DNA of 64,000 nucleotides from Dictyoglomus thermophilum H-6-12 (GCF_000020965.1 NC_011297.1:758387-822386), one strand, 5' to 3'; counted from the stretch's first letter, positions 1 to 8,903 are shown. Made by a program: numbers and translations. The notes: generated by a model from the sequence alone, not told the origin.

Positions 1-302
1 AGTAATATTGAGGCAAGGAAAAATGGAATGTAGAATTTAACTAATAATCTTACATTGAAGTCGTATTCAAAATTTAGGATTATATTCTTATCTACAAAAA
101 CATAAACTAAAGTAGTTACAGTATATAGAAGCATGAAAAAAGGAAGGTAATCTGTAAAGCTTTTTAAAGTTTTTAGAGAGGATTCTTTATCCTTAATTTT
201 TAATAACAAAAGAGTAAAGAATCCAGAGCCTCCTAAGATATAGCATATGGAGACAAAATGTAAAATTATATTAACAAAATATAATAGATCAAAATTCCTC
301 AT
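1..302 (-). CDS. Partial membrane protein, function unknown
   Basis: An open frame on the minus strand starts at the ATG at 300-302 and runs off the left window edge without a stop, giving about 100 codons. The translation begins MRNFDLLYFVNIILHF and is dominated by hydrophobic runs (roughly residues 6-35, 50-70 and 88-100), so it should be an integral membrane protein. Its start overlaps the end of the inositol monophosphatase gene by 14 bases. No clear ribosome binding site is seen, so translation is probably coupled to that gene. I do not recognise the family from this fragment. Confidence 0.6.
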   Translation of the reverse strand, partial: MRNFDLLYFVNIILHFVSICYILGGSGFFTLLLLKIKDKESSLKTLKSFTDYLPFFMLLYTVTTLVYVFVDKNIILNFEYDFNVRLLVKFYIPFFLASIL

Positions 303-1086
303 CTCTAATTAGAATTTTACCCAAATTTAAAATTTTTATCATTTCTTCATGTATTTTACCGTTTGAAAACAAGATATTATCAGTATAAATATTAATCTTA
401 TTTCCAGAAAAATCAGTTACTTTTCCCTTTGCTTCTTCTACTATAATAATACCCGCAGCAATATCCCAGGGTTTTAGTTTTTTAGCCCAAAATCCATCGA
501 GTCTTCCACAACCAACATAGGCTATTTCTAATGCTGCGGATCCTGTTCTTCTTATACCGTGAGTTCTTGAGGAAAAGTTTATGAATGGAAGAAAATTTTT
601 TTCATCAAGGCTTAGCTCATATGGGAATGCAAAGCTAATGAGAGAATCATTTATTTTTTCAGTTTCAGAGACTTTTATCCTTCTTTCATTTAAATATGCA
701 CCCTCATCTTTCATGGCATAGAACAGCTCATCTCTTATTGGATCATAGATTAAGCCTAATAATATTTCTTCATTCCTAATAAGAGCAACACTTATCCCGA
801 AAAAGGGAAAGTTGTGAGCATAATTCGTAGTTCCATCTAATGGATCTACTATCCATATATATTCTGAGTTCTTGTTTATTAGGCCCAATTCTTCAGTTAG
901 TATTGAGTGATCAGGAAAATTATCTTCTATAGATTTTAAGATGTTCTCTTCAGAGAGTTTATCTACTTGGGTTACTAAGTTTGATATTCCTTTAAGTTTT
1001 ATTTCTTTCTCTTTATTTATATACTCTAAAAGTATATGACCAGATTTTTTAATTGTTTTTGTAGCTATATCAAGAATTTCCCTCAT
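289..1086 (-). CDS. suhB: Inositol monophosphatase family protein
   Basis: 265 residues, the usual size for the Mg-dependent inositol monophosphatase/SuhB fold. Both family signatures are present. The first metal-binding run is near residue 81 (DPLDGTTN), preceded by the EELG glutamate. The second is near residue 204 (KPWDIAAG). It should hydrolyse a sugar or inositol phosphate; bacterial members also act on fructose-1,6-bisphosphate or NADP, and the substrate cannot be read from sequence. The ATG has no Shine-Dalgarno, but a perfect TATAAT lies 7 bases upstream (1094-1099, minus strand), so the mRNA is probably leaderless. The downstream membrane-protein gene overlaps its 3' end. Confidence 0.9.
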   Translation of the reverse strand: MREILDIATKTIKKSGHILLEYINKEKEIKLKGISNLVTQVDKLSEENILKSIEDNFPDHSILTEELGLINKNSEYIWIVDPLDGTTNYAHNFPFFGISVALIRNEEILLGLIYDPIRDELFYAMKDEGAYLNERRIKVSETEKINDSLISFAFPYELSLDEKNFLPFINFSSRTHGIRRTGSAALEIAYVGCGRLDGFWAKKLKPWDIAAGIIIVEEAKGKVTDFSGNKINIYTDNILFSNGKIHEEMIKILNLGKILIRDEEF

Positions 1087-1093
1087 AATTTTA

Positions 1094-1099
1094 ATTATA
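1094..1099 (-). promoter_or_regulatory. -10 box of a probable leaderless promoter
   Basis: TATAAT on the minus strand ends 7 bases before the ATG of the inositol monophosphatase gene, with no ribosome binding site between. Transcription would start at or next to the start codon. No good -35 hexamer is visible. Confidence 0.55.
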
Positions 1100-1125
1100 T
1101 ACTTATTTTTTCTTTTTTAAAACTG

Positions 1126-1154
1126 TTGACAAAGGGAAAATAATAGAATAATAT
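1126..1154 (+). promoter_or_regulatory. Promoter of the Clp ATPase gene
   Basis: A perfect TTGACA (1126-1131), a 17-base spacer and TAATAT (1149-1154, four of six matches to the -10 consensus). It leaves a leader of about 80 bases before the ATG at 1244, which has a strong GAGGAGGTGAG ribosome binding site. No CtsR-type heptad repeat is evident. Confidence 0.6.
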
Positions 1155-1243
1155 ATATACAGTTTTAATATATAGCATAAAAGTTTTTATATACCAAACA
1201 AATAAAAGATTAATTATAATAGAATTGAGGAGGTGAGAATATC

Positions 1244-3928
1244 ATGAGTAGAAAATTATGCGATATATGTGGAGTAAACCCTGCAACCATTAGGGTTTAT
1301 ACCATAAAAAATGGCCAAAGACGGATTCTTGATATATGCGAAGAATGTTATGCAAAACAAAGGAGACAAGAAAGATCTTATTCTCCTTTAGAATCTCTCT
1401 TCTTTGGGGATCTTTTTAGAGACTTTTTTGGAGAAGATTTTGGTCTTCCCTTTGAAGGATCCTTAGGAAGAGAGAGAGAATCTATAGATTTGAATGATTA
1501 TTTGAGTAATGTATCAAAGGATCTTTTACAGCAAGCTGCCAAAAAAGCAATTGATTTTGGTAAGAAGCAGGTAGGTACTGAACATTTACTCTATGTTCTC
1601 TTGGATAATGACGTAGTGAATGAGATTTTAAAGCAGTTTAAGATTTCTCCACAAGAGATTAAGGCTTATATAGACAATAATGCTCCTAAGGGTGGATTTA
1701 AGCCTGAGGGAGAGGAGGTAGAAGTAGATATATCTCCAAGACTGAAAAGCGCTTTAGAGAGAGCTTTTATGGCTGCAAGGGATCTGGAGCATAATTATAT
1801 AGGACCAGAGCATCTTTTAATAGGGCTCGCTGAGGAAGAAGAAGGATTTGCTGCTAATGTTCTAAGAAAATATGGTTTGACTCCACAAGCTTTAAGACAA
1901 GCAACTATAAGGGTTGTAGGTAGAGGTAAAGAGGCTGGTAAAGGAGTTAGAAGGTCTAATACTCCAACTCTTGATAAGTTCTCTCGTGATTTAACCGAAT
2001 TGGCAAGACAAGGTAAGTTAGATCCTGTGATAGGAAGAGCAAAGGAAATTGAGACTGTAATTGAAGTTCTTGCAAGAAGAAAGAAGAACAACCCTGTGCT
2101 TATAGGAGAGCCAGGTGTAGGTAAGACAGCAATTGTAGAGGGGCTTGCTCAAAGAATTGTTAAAGGAGAAGTTCCAGAAGTTTTGAGAGATAAAAGATTA
2201 GTCGAATTAAACATAAATACTTTAGTTGCAGGAACAAAGTATAGAGGAGAGTTGGAAGAGAGAGTTAAGCAGATCTTGGATGAGATAATAGCCAACCAAG
2301 ATAGCCTTATAATATTTATCGATGAAATTCATACTATTGTGGGAGCAGGTGCCGCTGGAGAAGGAAGTTTAGATATTGCTAATGCCTTTAAACCTGCATT
2401 AGCAAGGGGAGAACTACACTTGATTGGTGCTACAACATTAAATGAATATCAAAAATATATTGAAAAGGATCCTGCCCTTGAGAGAAGATTTCAACCTATA
2501 TTTGTTTCTGAGCCTACAGTAGAGCAAACAATAATGATATTGAGAGGTTTGAGAGATAGGTTTGAGGCTCATCACAAGGTAAAAATTACTGATGAGGCGA
2601 TAATTGCTGCTGCTGAGCTTTCAGATAAGTATATCACTAACAGATACTTGCCTGATAAGGCTATAGATCTCATAGATCAGGCGGCTGCTAGGGTAAGAAT
2701 TATGATGACTTCAAGACCTGCCGAAATACAGGAACTTGAAGCTAAGATTCAGTCTTTGAAGAGGGAGCAAGAATATGCATCTTCGAGAAAACAGTATGAT
2801 AGAGCAAAGGAGCTTGAAGAACAGATCCAGAAATTAGAGAAGGAATTACAAGAAAAAACTGAGGCTTGGAAAAAAGAAATAGCATCTGATGTTCCAGAGG
2901 TAAGAGCTAAACATATAGCTGAAATAGTTTCTTCACTTACTGGTATTCCTGTAACAGAGCTTACTACCGATGAAAAAGAGAGATTATTAAAGTTAGAGGA
3001 AAAACTTCATGAAAGGGTGGTAGGACAGGATGAAGCTATAAAGGCAGTAAGTGATGCTATAAGGTTGGCAAGAGCAGGTCTTAGGGAAAAGAATAGACCT
3101 ATTGCTACTTTTCTGTTCCTTGGTCCTACTGGAGTAGGTAAGACAGAGCTTGCAAGGGCGCTTGCATGGGCAGTGTTTGGGGATGAAGATGCTATTATTC
3201 GTATTGACATGAGTGAATATATGGAGAGACATACTGTTTCAAGGTTGATTGGTGCACCACCAGGATATGTAGGATATGAAGAGGGAGGACAACTTACTGA
3301 GAAGGTACGTAGAAGACCATATAGTGTCATTCTCTTAGATGAAATAGAGAAAGCGCATCCCGATGTACATAATATATTGTTACAGGTATTTGACGCAGGA
3401 AGACTTACTGATGGAAAAGGAAGGGTTGTGGACTTTACAAATACCATAATTATAATGACAAGTAATATAGGATCTGACATTATTCAGGCCAATTTAACTG
3501 CTACAGGAAGAGATAAGTTAAGCTATGAGCAGCTTAAAGAAAAGCTTATGGATATACTTAAGAGATACTTTAGACCAGAATTTCTTAATAGAATTGATGA
3601 AATAATAGTATTCCATGCGTTAACTAAGGAGCAGGTCAGAGATATTGTCAAGTTACAACTTGAGAGAGTAAGGAGAACGGCTAGGGCTCAAAATATAGAG
3701 CTCGTGTTTGATGAGTCAGTGGTAGATTTCTTTGCTGAGATAGGATATAGCCCTGAATTTGGGGCAAGAGAGCTCAAGAGAAAGATTAGAAATGAACTTG
3801 AGACAAAGCTTGCTAAGGCTATGCTTGAAGGAGCAATTCAAGAAGGAGATAAGATTAGGGTAGTTTATAATAAAGAGAAAAATACAATAGAGTTTGAGAA
3901 GATAACTGAAGAAGCGAAGATAAACTAA
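1244..3928 (+). CDS. Zinc-finger Clp/Hsp100 ATPase (ClpC/ClpB hybrid)
   Basis: 894-residue double-AAA+ unfoldase. Residues 1-36 form a four-cysteine zinc finger (C6, C9, C32, C35) resembling McsA. A Clp_N repeat pair follows (about 85-225), then AAA1 with Walker A GEPGVGKT near 288 and a short coiled middle region with a UVR-like segment (about 480-545) as in ClpC. AAA2 has Walker A GPTGVGKT near 627. The stretch after sensor 1 (MTSNIGSDIIQANL) has no V/L/I-G-F tripeptide, which ClpA, ClpC and ClpX use to dock on ClpP; here and through the C terminus it reads like ClpB. By family it remodels or disaggregates proteins with ATP in the cytoplasm. It is monocistronic, between its own promoter and a strong terminator. 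Calling it plain ClpC would imply a protease partner that the sequence does not support. Confidence 0.93.
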   Translation: MSRKLCDICGVNPATIRVYTIKNGQRRILDICEECYAKQRRQERSYSPLESLFFGDLFRDFFGEDFGLPFEGSLGRERESIDLNDYLSNVSKDLLQQAAKKAIDFGKKQVGTEHLLYVLLDNDVVNEILKQFKISPQEIKAYIDNNAPKGGFKPEGEEVEVDISPRLKSALERAFMAARDLEHNYIGPEHLLIGLAEEEEGFAANVLRKYGLTPQALRQATIRVVGRGKEAGKGVRRSNTPTLDKFSRDLTELARQGKLDPVIGRAKEIETVIEVLARRKKNNPVLIGEPGVGKTAIVEGLAQRIVKGEVPEVLRDKRLVELNINTLVAGTKYRGELEERVKQILDEIIANQDSLIIFIDEIHTIVGAGAAGEGSLDIANAFKPALARGELHLIGATTLNEYQKYIEKDPALERRFQPIFVSEPTVEQTIMILRGLRDRFEAHHKVKITDEAIIAAAELSDKYITNRYLPDKAIDLIDQAAARVRIMMTSRPAEIQELEAKIQSLKREQEYASSRKQYDRAKELEEQIQKLEKELQEKTEAWKKEIASDVPEVRAKHIAEIVSSLTGIPVTELTTDEKERLLKLEEKLHERVVGQDEAIKAVSDAIRLARAGLREKNRPIATFLFLGPTGVGKTELARALAWAVFGDEDAIIRIDMSEYMERHTVSRLIGAPPGYVGYEEGGQLTEKVRRRPYSVILLDEIEKAHPDVHNILLQVFDAGRLTDGKGRVVDFTNTIIIMTSNIGSDIIQANLTATGRDKLSYEQLKEKLMDILKRYFRPEFLNRIDEIIVFHALTKEQVRDIVKLQLERVRRTARAQNIELVFDESVVDFFAEIGYSPEFGARELKRKIRNELETKLAKAMLEGAIQEGDKIRVVYNKEKNTIEFEKITEEAKIN

Positions 3929-3932
3929 GGAT

Positions 3933-3968
3933 AAAAAGATAGGTAGGGTTTTCCCTGCCTATCTTTTT
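3933..3968 (+). terminator. Rho-independent terminator after the Clp gene
   Basis: A long inverted repeat (AAAAAGATAGG then AGGG, loop TTTT, CCCT then CCTATCTTTTT) starts four bases after the stop and ends in a T tract, so the Clp mRNA should end here. Confidence 0.88.
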
Positions 3969-3994
3969 AATAATAATTTTTGGGGGTGAAAAGG

Positions 3995-4477
3995 ATGGAA
4001 ATTCAAATTGTAGAAATTGAGAAGCCTGCTGAGGTAAATGTTATTATTGGGCAGACTCACTTTATTAAATCTGTTGAAGATTTATATGAGGCCATTGTGA
4101 ACACTGTTCCAGGAGCTAAATTTGGTATTGCTTTTTGTGAGGCTTCAGGTCCTGCTCTTATAAGACATGTGGGAACTGATGAAGAGATGGAAAATCTTGC
4201 AGTTAAAAATCTTCAAAAGATTGCAGCAGGGCATAGTTTTATTATTTTTATAAAGAACTTTTATCCTATTAATGTTTTAAACGCTATTAAGCATGTACCT
4301 GAGGTGGTCAATATTTTTGCTGCTACAGCTAATCCTCTAAAGGTTGTTATAGTAGATGATGGAGTTGGACGTGGAATTATTGGAGTTATAGATGGTATAA
4401 AACCTAAAGGTGTAGAAGGAGAAGAAGATATAAAGCATAGAAAGGAATTTTTGAGAAGGATAGGTTATAAGTTCTAA
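3995..4477 (+). CDS. Adenosine-specific kinase family protein
   Basis: 160 residues from the ATG at 3995, chosen because GGGGGTGA lies about 5 bases upstream; an upstream TTG at 3980 would remove that spacing. The protein matches the small family known as adenosine-specific kinase (Pfam Adenosine_kin), found mainly in archaea and thermophilic bacteria. Recognisable segments are GQTHFIKSVEDLYEA near the N terminus, GIAFCEASGPALIR, and the glycine-rich DDGVGRGIIGVIDG near the C terminus. The family is reported to bind adenosine nucleotides, but its physiological role is poorly known. The cytidylate kinase-like gene starts 23 bases after its stop, so the two probably share a transcript. Confidence 0.8.
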   Translation: MEIQIVEIEKPAEVNVIIGQTHFIKSVEDLYEAIVNTVPGAKFGIAFCEASGPALIRHVGTDEEMENLAVKNLQKIAAGHSFIIFIKNFYPINVLNAIKHVPEVVNIFAATANPLKVVIVDDGVGRGIIGVIDGIKPKGVEGEEDIKHRKEFLRRIGYKF

Positions 4478-4500
4478 CTGTATGGGGGGAGGGGTTTTTT

Positions 4501-5145
4501 GTGGCTGTTATCACAATTTCTCGCCAAGTAGGAAGTTTAGGAGATGAGTTGGCAGAGAAGATTGCTAAGGAGCTTGGTTATAGATATTTTGATAAGTTTC
4601 TTATGACAGAGATTGCGGTTTCTTCGGGACTTACAGAAGCAGAAGTTATAGATTTTAATGAAGATAATTACAAAGTGAGGAGTTTCTTTGAACAATTATT
4701 TGGTAGAAAAAGTCCTGTTGGTACCATTACTGTAAGGGATAGAGATGAAAAGGGTAAGGTATTTTTAACAACTAAGGTTTTTGATGAGGAGAGTTCTCTT
4801 ACTTTTGTCCAGGCAGTGATTAAAAAACTTGTCGATTGGGATAATGTGGTAATTTTAGGAAGGGGAGGACAGGTCCTTTTGAGAGGATTTCCTCATGTTT
4901 TACATATAAGAGTGATTGCTCCTCTTGAATTTAGAATTGAAAATATCATGAAACAAAAAGGTTTGACTAGAGAGGATGCTTTAAAATATATTTCTGAGAA
5001 AGACAAAGCAGCTCAAGAATACCTATACAGATTCTATAACGTGGATTGGAATGATCCTGAGTTATATCATATGGTCTTGAATATGGGTATGTTGAAGATG
5101 GATCAGGCAGTTAAAATTGTGAAGGATCTTGTGAGCTTAATATAA
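4501..5145 (+). CDS. Cytidylate kinase-like protein
   Basis: 214 residues beginning at a GTG (MAVITISRQ) preceded by a purine-rich GGGGGGAGGGG. The N terminus is the P-loop of the cytidylate kinase-like family: ISRQVGSLGDELAEKIAKELG, in which the classical GxxGxGK/S is altered as usual for this branch. YRYFDK follows, as in that family. A second conserved stretch is VVILGRGGQVLLRG near residue 117. It is separate from the canonical Cmk of nucleotide biosynthesis, and its substrate is unknown. The 3' end overlaps the end of the convergent ammonia-lyase-like gene by 9 bases. Confidence 0.75.
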   Translation: MAVITISRQVGSLGDELAEKIAKELGYRYFDKFLMTEIAVSSGLTEAEVIDFNEDNYKVRSFFEQLFGRKSPVGTITVRDRDEKGKVFLTTKVFDEESSLTFVQAVIKKLVDWDNVVILGRGGQVLLRGFPHVLHIRVIAPLEFRIENIMKQKGLTREDALKYISEKDKAAQEYLYRFYNVDWNDPELYHMVLNMGMLKMDQAVKIVKDLVSLI

Positions 5146-6282
5146 TTCGTTGATGTTTTCTTCGATAGTTTTCAAGAGATCATTTAGGAAAGGTGTTAGC
5201 TCTATATAGCTTTTTATGTTTTTTTCTAACATAAAAGATCTAAGTATTTTATCTAATGGTTTTTCTGTAGAGCAGGTGAGAGTATAGTTAGTTAGAATAA
5301 GAGCTAAAGCCTTTTTGTAATCTTTAATTTTTTTTCTAAAACTTAGAAGAGGTTCATCACTCTCTCTTAATGCGTTGTAGATTTCATAAATTTTGCTTTT
5401 GTTTTCCTCGGAGAATTTAATTCTTATAAACAAGTCTTTAAATATTTTATCTATTATTAGGAGTAAAGTTTTGAGACTTTCGAGTAAGTATTTTTTTTGA
5501 GTTAGTACTAAGGAATTCTCAATAAAATTGTTTTTTTCAGGTATAAAGATATATGGATAATGGGAAGAATTTAGCTGTATGTTTAAGATTTCATATAGAT
5601 CATCTAAGGTTTTATAAAGGAGAGAGAGCGCTGAATATAAGAGGGGATCTATGGTTTGGTCTTCCTTTTTAGGATTAGAGAATGAATTTATATTTTCAGC
5701 AAGTTTTATGAAGGGTAAATATGGAGTTAAAGCTAGATTATAGGGGTCAATATATGGATAATTAAAGTATAGTATCGCAGAGATTGTTAACAGTTTTTTT
5801 ATTAATTGAAGTTCTTCAAAATAAGAGCAGATAAAACCAGGAATATATGCAGAGGTTTTAAGTAGGATTTTTCTCTCAAGGAGAGTTATATTTTCTAAAT
5901 ACTTTAGAAAATGATAATTGGGAGTGGCTACTTTTAGATTCGTAGATAGGGAGATTTCTGGTATTTTTATATTCTCTCTAAGTAAATTTATTAATTGTTC
6001 TAAAACTTTATAACTTATCCCACAACTACTATTTGCTGATGTGTAAATGGTAGCAAGCAAAATTCCTTTTACTTCTTTATCGCTTAAAAAAGCAGTACTA
6101 TCAATTTCTTCATAGTCTTCAAGGTTTATTTTTTTATCCAGAAACTCATAATAATCTTTCAGTAGATTCGATGATAAAAAGACTTTATTTTTTAGATTTT
6201 CAGATATTTCGATTTCTTGTTCAGAGTTTAAAATTAGGATAAAATCTTCTACTGATAGGGAGTTCTCATTTAATATATACAT
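5137..6282 (-). CDS. Ammonia-lyase-like protein lacking the MIO triad
   Basis: 381 residues against about 500 for histidine or phenylalanine ammonia-lyase. Similarity is seen by eye at three places. The N terminus (MYILNENSLSVEDFILIL) matches the lyase opening. NSSCGISYKVLEQLINLL near residue 85 matches the YSGVR..ALLN segment. IDPLLYSALSLLYKTLDD followed by EILNIQLNSS near 215-240 matches QDxYSLRC..ELNSxxDNP. At the place of the catalytic Ala-Ser-Gly that cyclises into the MIO cofactor, this protein has Val-Ala-Thr within LKVATPNYHFL. The substrate tyrosine and asparagine sites also look altered. I infer a non-catalytic or repurposed lyase fold. It starts 3 bases after phoU and should be co-transcribed with it. 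Confidence 0.55.
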   Translation of the reverse strand: MYILNENSLSVEDFILILNSEQEIEISENLKNKVFLSSNLLKDYYEFLDKKINLEDYEEIDSTAFLSDKEVKGILLATIYTSANSSCGISYKVLEQLINLLRENIKIPEISLSTNLKVATPNYHFLKYLENITLLERKILLKTSAYIPGFICSYFEELQLIKKLLTISAILYFNYPYIDPYNLALTPYLPFIKLAENINSFSNPKKEDQTIDPLLYSALSLLYKTLDDLYEILNIQLNSSHYPYIFIPEKNNFIENSLVLTQKKYLLESLKTLLLIIDKIFKDLFIRIKFSEENKSKIYEIYNALRESDEPLLSFRKKIKDYKKALALILTNYTLTCSTEKPLDKILRSFMLEKNIKSYIELTPFLNDLLKTIEENINELY

Positions 6283-6285
6283 GAT

Positions 6286-6942
6286 TTACTTGTGGAGTTC
6301 TTTTCTTTCACCTGTCTCTATGTAGTAGATAAGTTCTATTATATTAGTTGTGTGATCAGCGATTCTTTCTAAATATCTTGAGATCATGATAAGTTGAATT
6401 ATTTGTTGGGTTAGTATGGGGTTTTTATAAATTTCTTCAAGCAGTTCGTTGGATATCTCTTGATACTTGAGAAAGACAAAATTGTAATATGAGGAGATAT
6501 TTTCTAGTTGTTCTAAATTAGGTTCTGAGTAGGCCCTTATTACATCTTTTACCATTCTTTCTACTAAGGTAGCTAAGGAAATTATGTCTGAAAGGGGGAT
6601 ATCAAAAGAGTATTTCAAAAGACTCGATGCAAATTTAGCTATATCTACAGAGTAATCTCCTATTCTTTCTAAATCTTTGATTATTTTCATGGTAGAGGCT
6701 ACTATTCTTAGTTCTTTTGCTACGGGTTGATGAAGAGATAATATTTTAAGACATTGGTTTTCTATATCCCAGTTATACTCATCTACTAATTTGTCCGTCT
6801 CTATAACTTCTTGAGCTAAATCTAAGTCTCTGGTTTTTATAGAGTCGAGAGTTTTGTGAAGCATCTTTTCCACGATGCTTCCCATTCTAAGAAGTTTTTC
6901 TTTAAGGGATTCAATTTCCTTGATAATTATTGCCCTTTCCAA
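6286..6942 (-). CDS. phoU: PhoU-family phosphate regulator
   Basis: 218 residues with two PhoU helical-bundle repeats. Each carries the metal-binding E/DxxxD pattern: IKDLERIGDYSVDIAKF near residue 88 and SRYLERIADHTTNIIE near 190. By family it binds Fe or Mg clusters and restrains the PstSCAB transporter and the PhoR kinase. No pst or phoBR gene is nearby. The start is a TTG seven bases after GAGAGG. The ammonia-lyase-like gene follows directly in the same operon, an unusual partner. Confidence 0.9.
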   Translation of the reverse strand: MERAIIIKEIESLKEKLLRMGSIVEKMLHKTLDSIKTRDLDLAQEVIETDKLVDEYNWDIENQCLKILSLHQPVAKELRIVASTMKIIKDLERIGDYSVDIAKFASSLLKYSFDIPLSDIISLATLVERMVKDVIRAYSEPNLEQLENISSYYNFVFLKYQEISNELLEEIYKNPILTQQIIQLIMISRYLERIADHTTNIIELIYYIETGERKELHK

Positions 6943-7045
6943 ATTAAACCTCTCTAATATTTTTGTAGGATTTTGTTTCTTAGTGTAAGTATTATATAAC
7001 TACATGGATTCCTATTCAATTAATTTTTTTTTAAAGCTTATATGG

Positions 7046-7051
7046 TATAAT
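7046..7051 (+). promoter_or_regulatory. -10 box of a probable leaderless promoter
   Basis: A perfect TATAAT lies nine bases before the ATG at 7061. There is no purine-rich ribosome binding site in between, so the zinc-binding protein is probably read from a leaderless or nearly leaderless mRNA. Confidence 0.5.
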
Positions 7052-7060
7052 CTAACTGTT

Positions 7061-7669
7061 ATGAGTAAGTGTGTGGTATGCAATAAGAGAAAAGGGAAGA
7101 GAAAGTGTCCTGCTCTTTCGGGACTTATATGCGCTGAATGTTGTGGGACAAAGAGAATGAAAGAAATAAATTGTCCTTTAGACTGTGTTTATCTTAAAGA
7201 AGCTCAATTGTACTCTATTCTAAGAGTTGAAGAAAAACCTGCTGATTTTCAGCCTAAACAATGGGATTTATTTTGGTATTTTGAGAGTTTAATATACAAA
7301 TTCCTTTTAGAATTTACTACTTTTACTGATGAGGAGCTTCTGGATGTGATATCTCTAATGGAGAAGGAATATCAAACTAGGAAAAAGAATCTTTATTTGC
7401 CCTCTCTTCATCCCAAATCAACTCGAGCGATTAAACTAAAATCTATCTTAGAGGAAGAATTTTCTAAGCTTGAGAAACAAATAAATGATTTTGGTTTGCC
7501 TGTGTTTACTCTTGATGATTTTATTAAAGTATTATCTTTTGAGAAAGACAGAATAGAAAACTACATGAAAGAGAATAGAAATGTGGGAGGCAATCTGTTT
7601 TTACAGGTTTTAAAAGGTGAAGTAGAAGTCTTTATAAATCAGAAGAGAAGAGAGAGGGTACATGAGTAG
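7061..7669 (+). CDS. Cysteine-rich putative zinc-binding protein
   Basis: 202 residues from the ATG at 7061 (MSKCVVCNKRKGKRKCPAL). An in-frame ATG at 7004 would add 19 residues across the promoter and is rejected. The first 40 residues hold a cysteine array (C4, C7, C16, C23, C26, C27, C36, C40) of the type CxxC-x8-C-x6-CxxCC-x8-C-x3-C, typical of a conserved but uncharacterised bacterial zinc-binding domain. The remaining 160 residues are mostly helical and charged, without a recognised domain. The ahcY start overlaps its last 8 bases, so the two genes are translationally coupled. Confidence 0.7.
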   Translation: MSKCVVCNKRKGKRKCPALSGLICAECCGTKRMKEINCPLDCVYLKEAQLYSILRVEEKPADFQPKQWDLFWYFESLIYKFLLEFTTFTDEELLDVISLMEKEYQTRKKNLYLPSLHPKSTRAIKLKSILEEEFSKLEKQINDFGLPVFTLDDFIKVLSFEKDRIENYMKENRNVGGNLFLQVLKGEVEVFINQKRRERVHE

Positions 7670-8903
7670 AATTAAAGATATCAATTTGTGGAAATCTGGT
7701 GAAAGGAAAGTTGAATGGGTAAAAAACTTCATGCCTGTAGTTAACACTCTTGAAAATAAATATTCTTCCTCTCAAATCTTTAAAGGTAAAACTATTGGTA
7801 TGTGTATCCATTTAGAGGCAAAAACAGCGAGGCTTGCTCTTGCTTTTAAGAATTGTGGGGCAAAAGTGGTATGTACAGGAAGTAATCCGTTATCTACCCA
7901 AGATGATGTGGCTGCTTATCTTGTTAGAGAAGGTGTTGAGGTTTTTGCCTGGAGGGGAGAAACTTTAAAAGAATACGAAGAAAACTTAGAGGAAGTTTTG
8001 AAAAGAGAACCAGATTTGATAATAGATGATGGCTTTGATTTAACGGTAATGCTTTATAAGAAGTTTCCTCATTTAAAAAATAAGCTTATTGGAGTTGGAG
8101 AAGAGACCACTACTGGAGTTAATAGAGCAAAGGCCTTGCTAAAGGATAGAGGTCTAGATTTTCCTGTTGTCGCTGTTAATGATTCGAGATTGAAGTTTCT
8201 TTTTGACAATCGATATGGTACAGGAGAGTCCTCCATAGCATCTTTTATGCGGAATACTAATCTGCTTGTTTCTGGTAAGAATTTTGTTGTGGCAGGATAC
8301 GGATGGGTAGGAAGAGGTATTGCTCATAAACTTCAAGGTTTAAAAGCAAAGGTCATAATAACAGAAGTAGATCCTATCAAGGCTTTGGAGGCTCATATGG
8401 ATGGTTTTGATGTAATGCCTATGAACGAAGCTGCAAAGATTGGGGATGTATTTATTACCGCTACTGGTAACTTTAAAGTTATAAATGAGCAACATTTTTA
8501 TAACTTAAAGGATGGTGCTATTCTTGCTAATGCTGGGCATTTTAACGTGGAAATAGATATGGAAGCTCTTGAAAAAATTGCTGTTGAGAAGAGAGAGATT
8601 AGAGATAACATACAAGAGTATAAACTCCCAAATGGTAGGAGGATCTTTGTAATTGCTGATGGGAGGCTTTTAAATCTTGCTAGCGGAGATGGACATCCCG
8701 TAGAGATAATGGATCTTTCTTTTGGTCTTCAGTTTCTTGTTATGAAATGGCTTTTGGAAAAAGGAAAAGAACTTCCTAAAAGTGTACTCTCTGTTCCTGA
8801 AGATATGGAAAAGGAATTAGCAATGATAAAATTGAATAGCCTAAATATTAACATTGATTCTCTAACTGAAGAACAGTTAAAATATCTCAAGAGCTGGGAG
8901 TAG
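7662..8903 (+). CDS. ahcY: Adenosylhomocysteinase
   Basis: 413 residues. The enzyme reversibly splits S-adenosylhomocysteine into adenosine and homocysteine with tightly bound NAD, relieving inhibition of methyltransferases. The substrate region begins near residue 45 ([19 protein letters not shown]). DDGFDLT lies near 125, [13 protein letters not shown] near 147, and the NAD-binding [13 protein letters not shown] near 208. The C-terminal region ([15 protein letters not shown]) is intact. At just over 400 residues it is the short form without the 40-residue insert of eukaryotic enzymes. It works with the SAM synthetase and the MTA/SAH deaminase further along the window. Confidence 0.96.
   Translation: MSRIKDINLWKSGERKVEWVKNFMPVVNTLENKYSSSQIFKGKTIGMCIHLEAKTARLALAFKNCGAKVVCTGSNPLSTQDDVAAYLVREGVEVFAWRGETLKEYEENLEEVLKREPDLIIDDGFDLTVMLYKKFPHLKNKLIGVGEETTTGVNRAKALLKDRGLDFPVVAVNDSRLKFLFDNRYGTGESSIASFMRNTNLLVSGKNFVVAGYGWVGRGIAHKLQGLKAKVIITEVDPIKALEAHMDGFDVMPMNEAAKIGDVFITATGNFKVINEQHFYNLKDGAILANAGHFNVEIDMEALEKIAVEKREIRDNIQEYKLPNGRRIFVIADGRLLNLASGDGHPVEIMDLSFGLQFLVMKWLLEKGKELPKSVLSVPEDMEKELAMIKLNSLNINIDSLTEEQLKYLKSWE

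Noticed and set aside
3007-3480. A 157-codon open frame on the minus strand inside the Clp ATPase
   Set aside because: It lies wholly within a strongly conserved AAA+ domain, has no ribosome binding site and no recognisable protein content.
6858-6881. Inverted repeat GAAGCATC...GATGCTTC inside phoU
   Set aside because: Only 8 base pairs, no T tract, and inside a conserved coding region; chance is likely in sequence this AT-rich.
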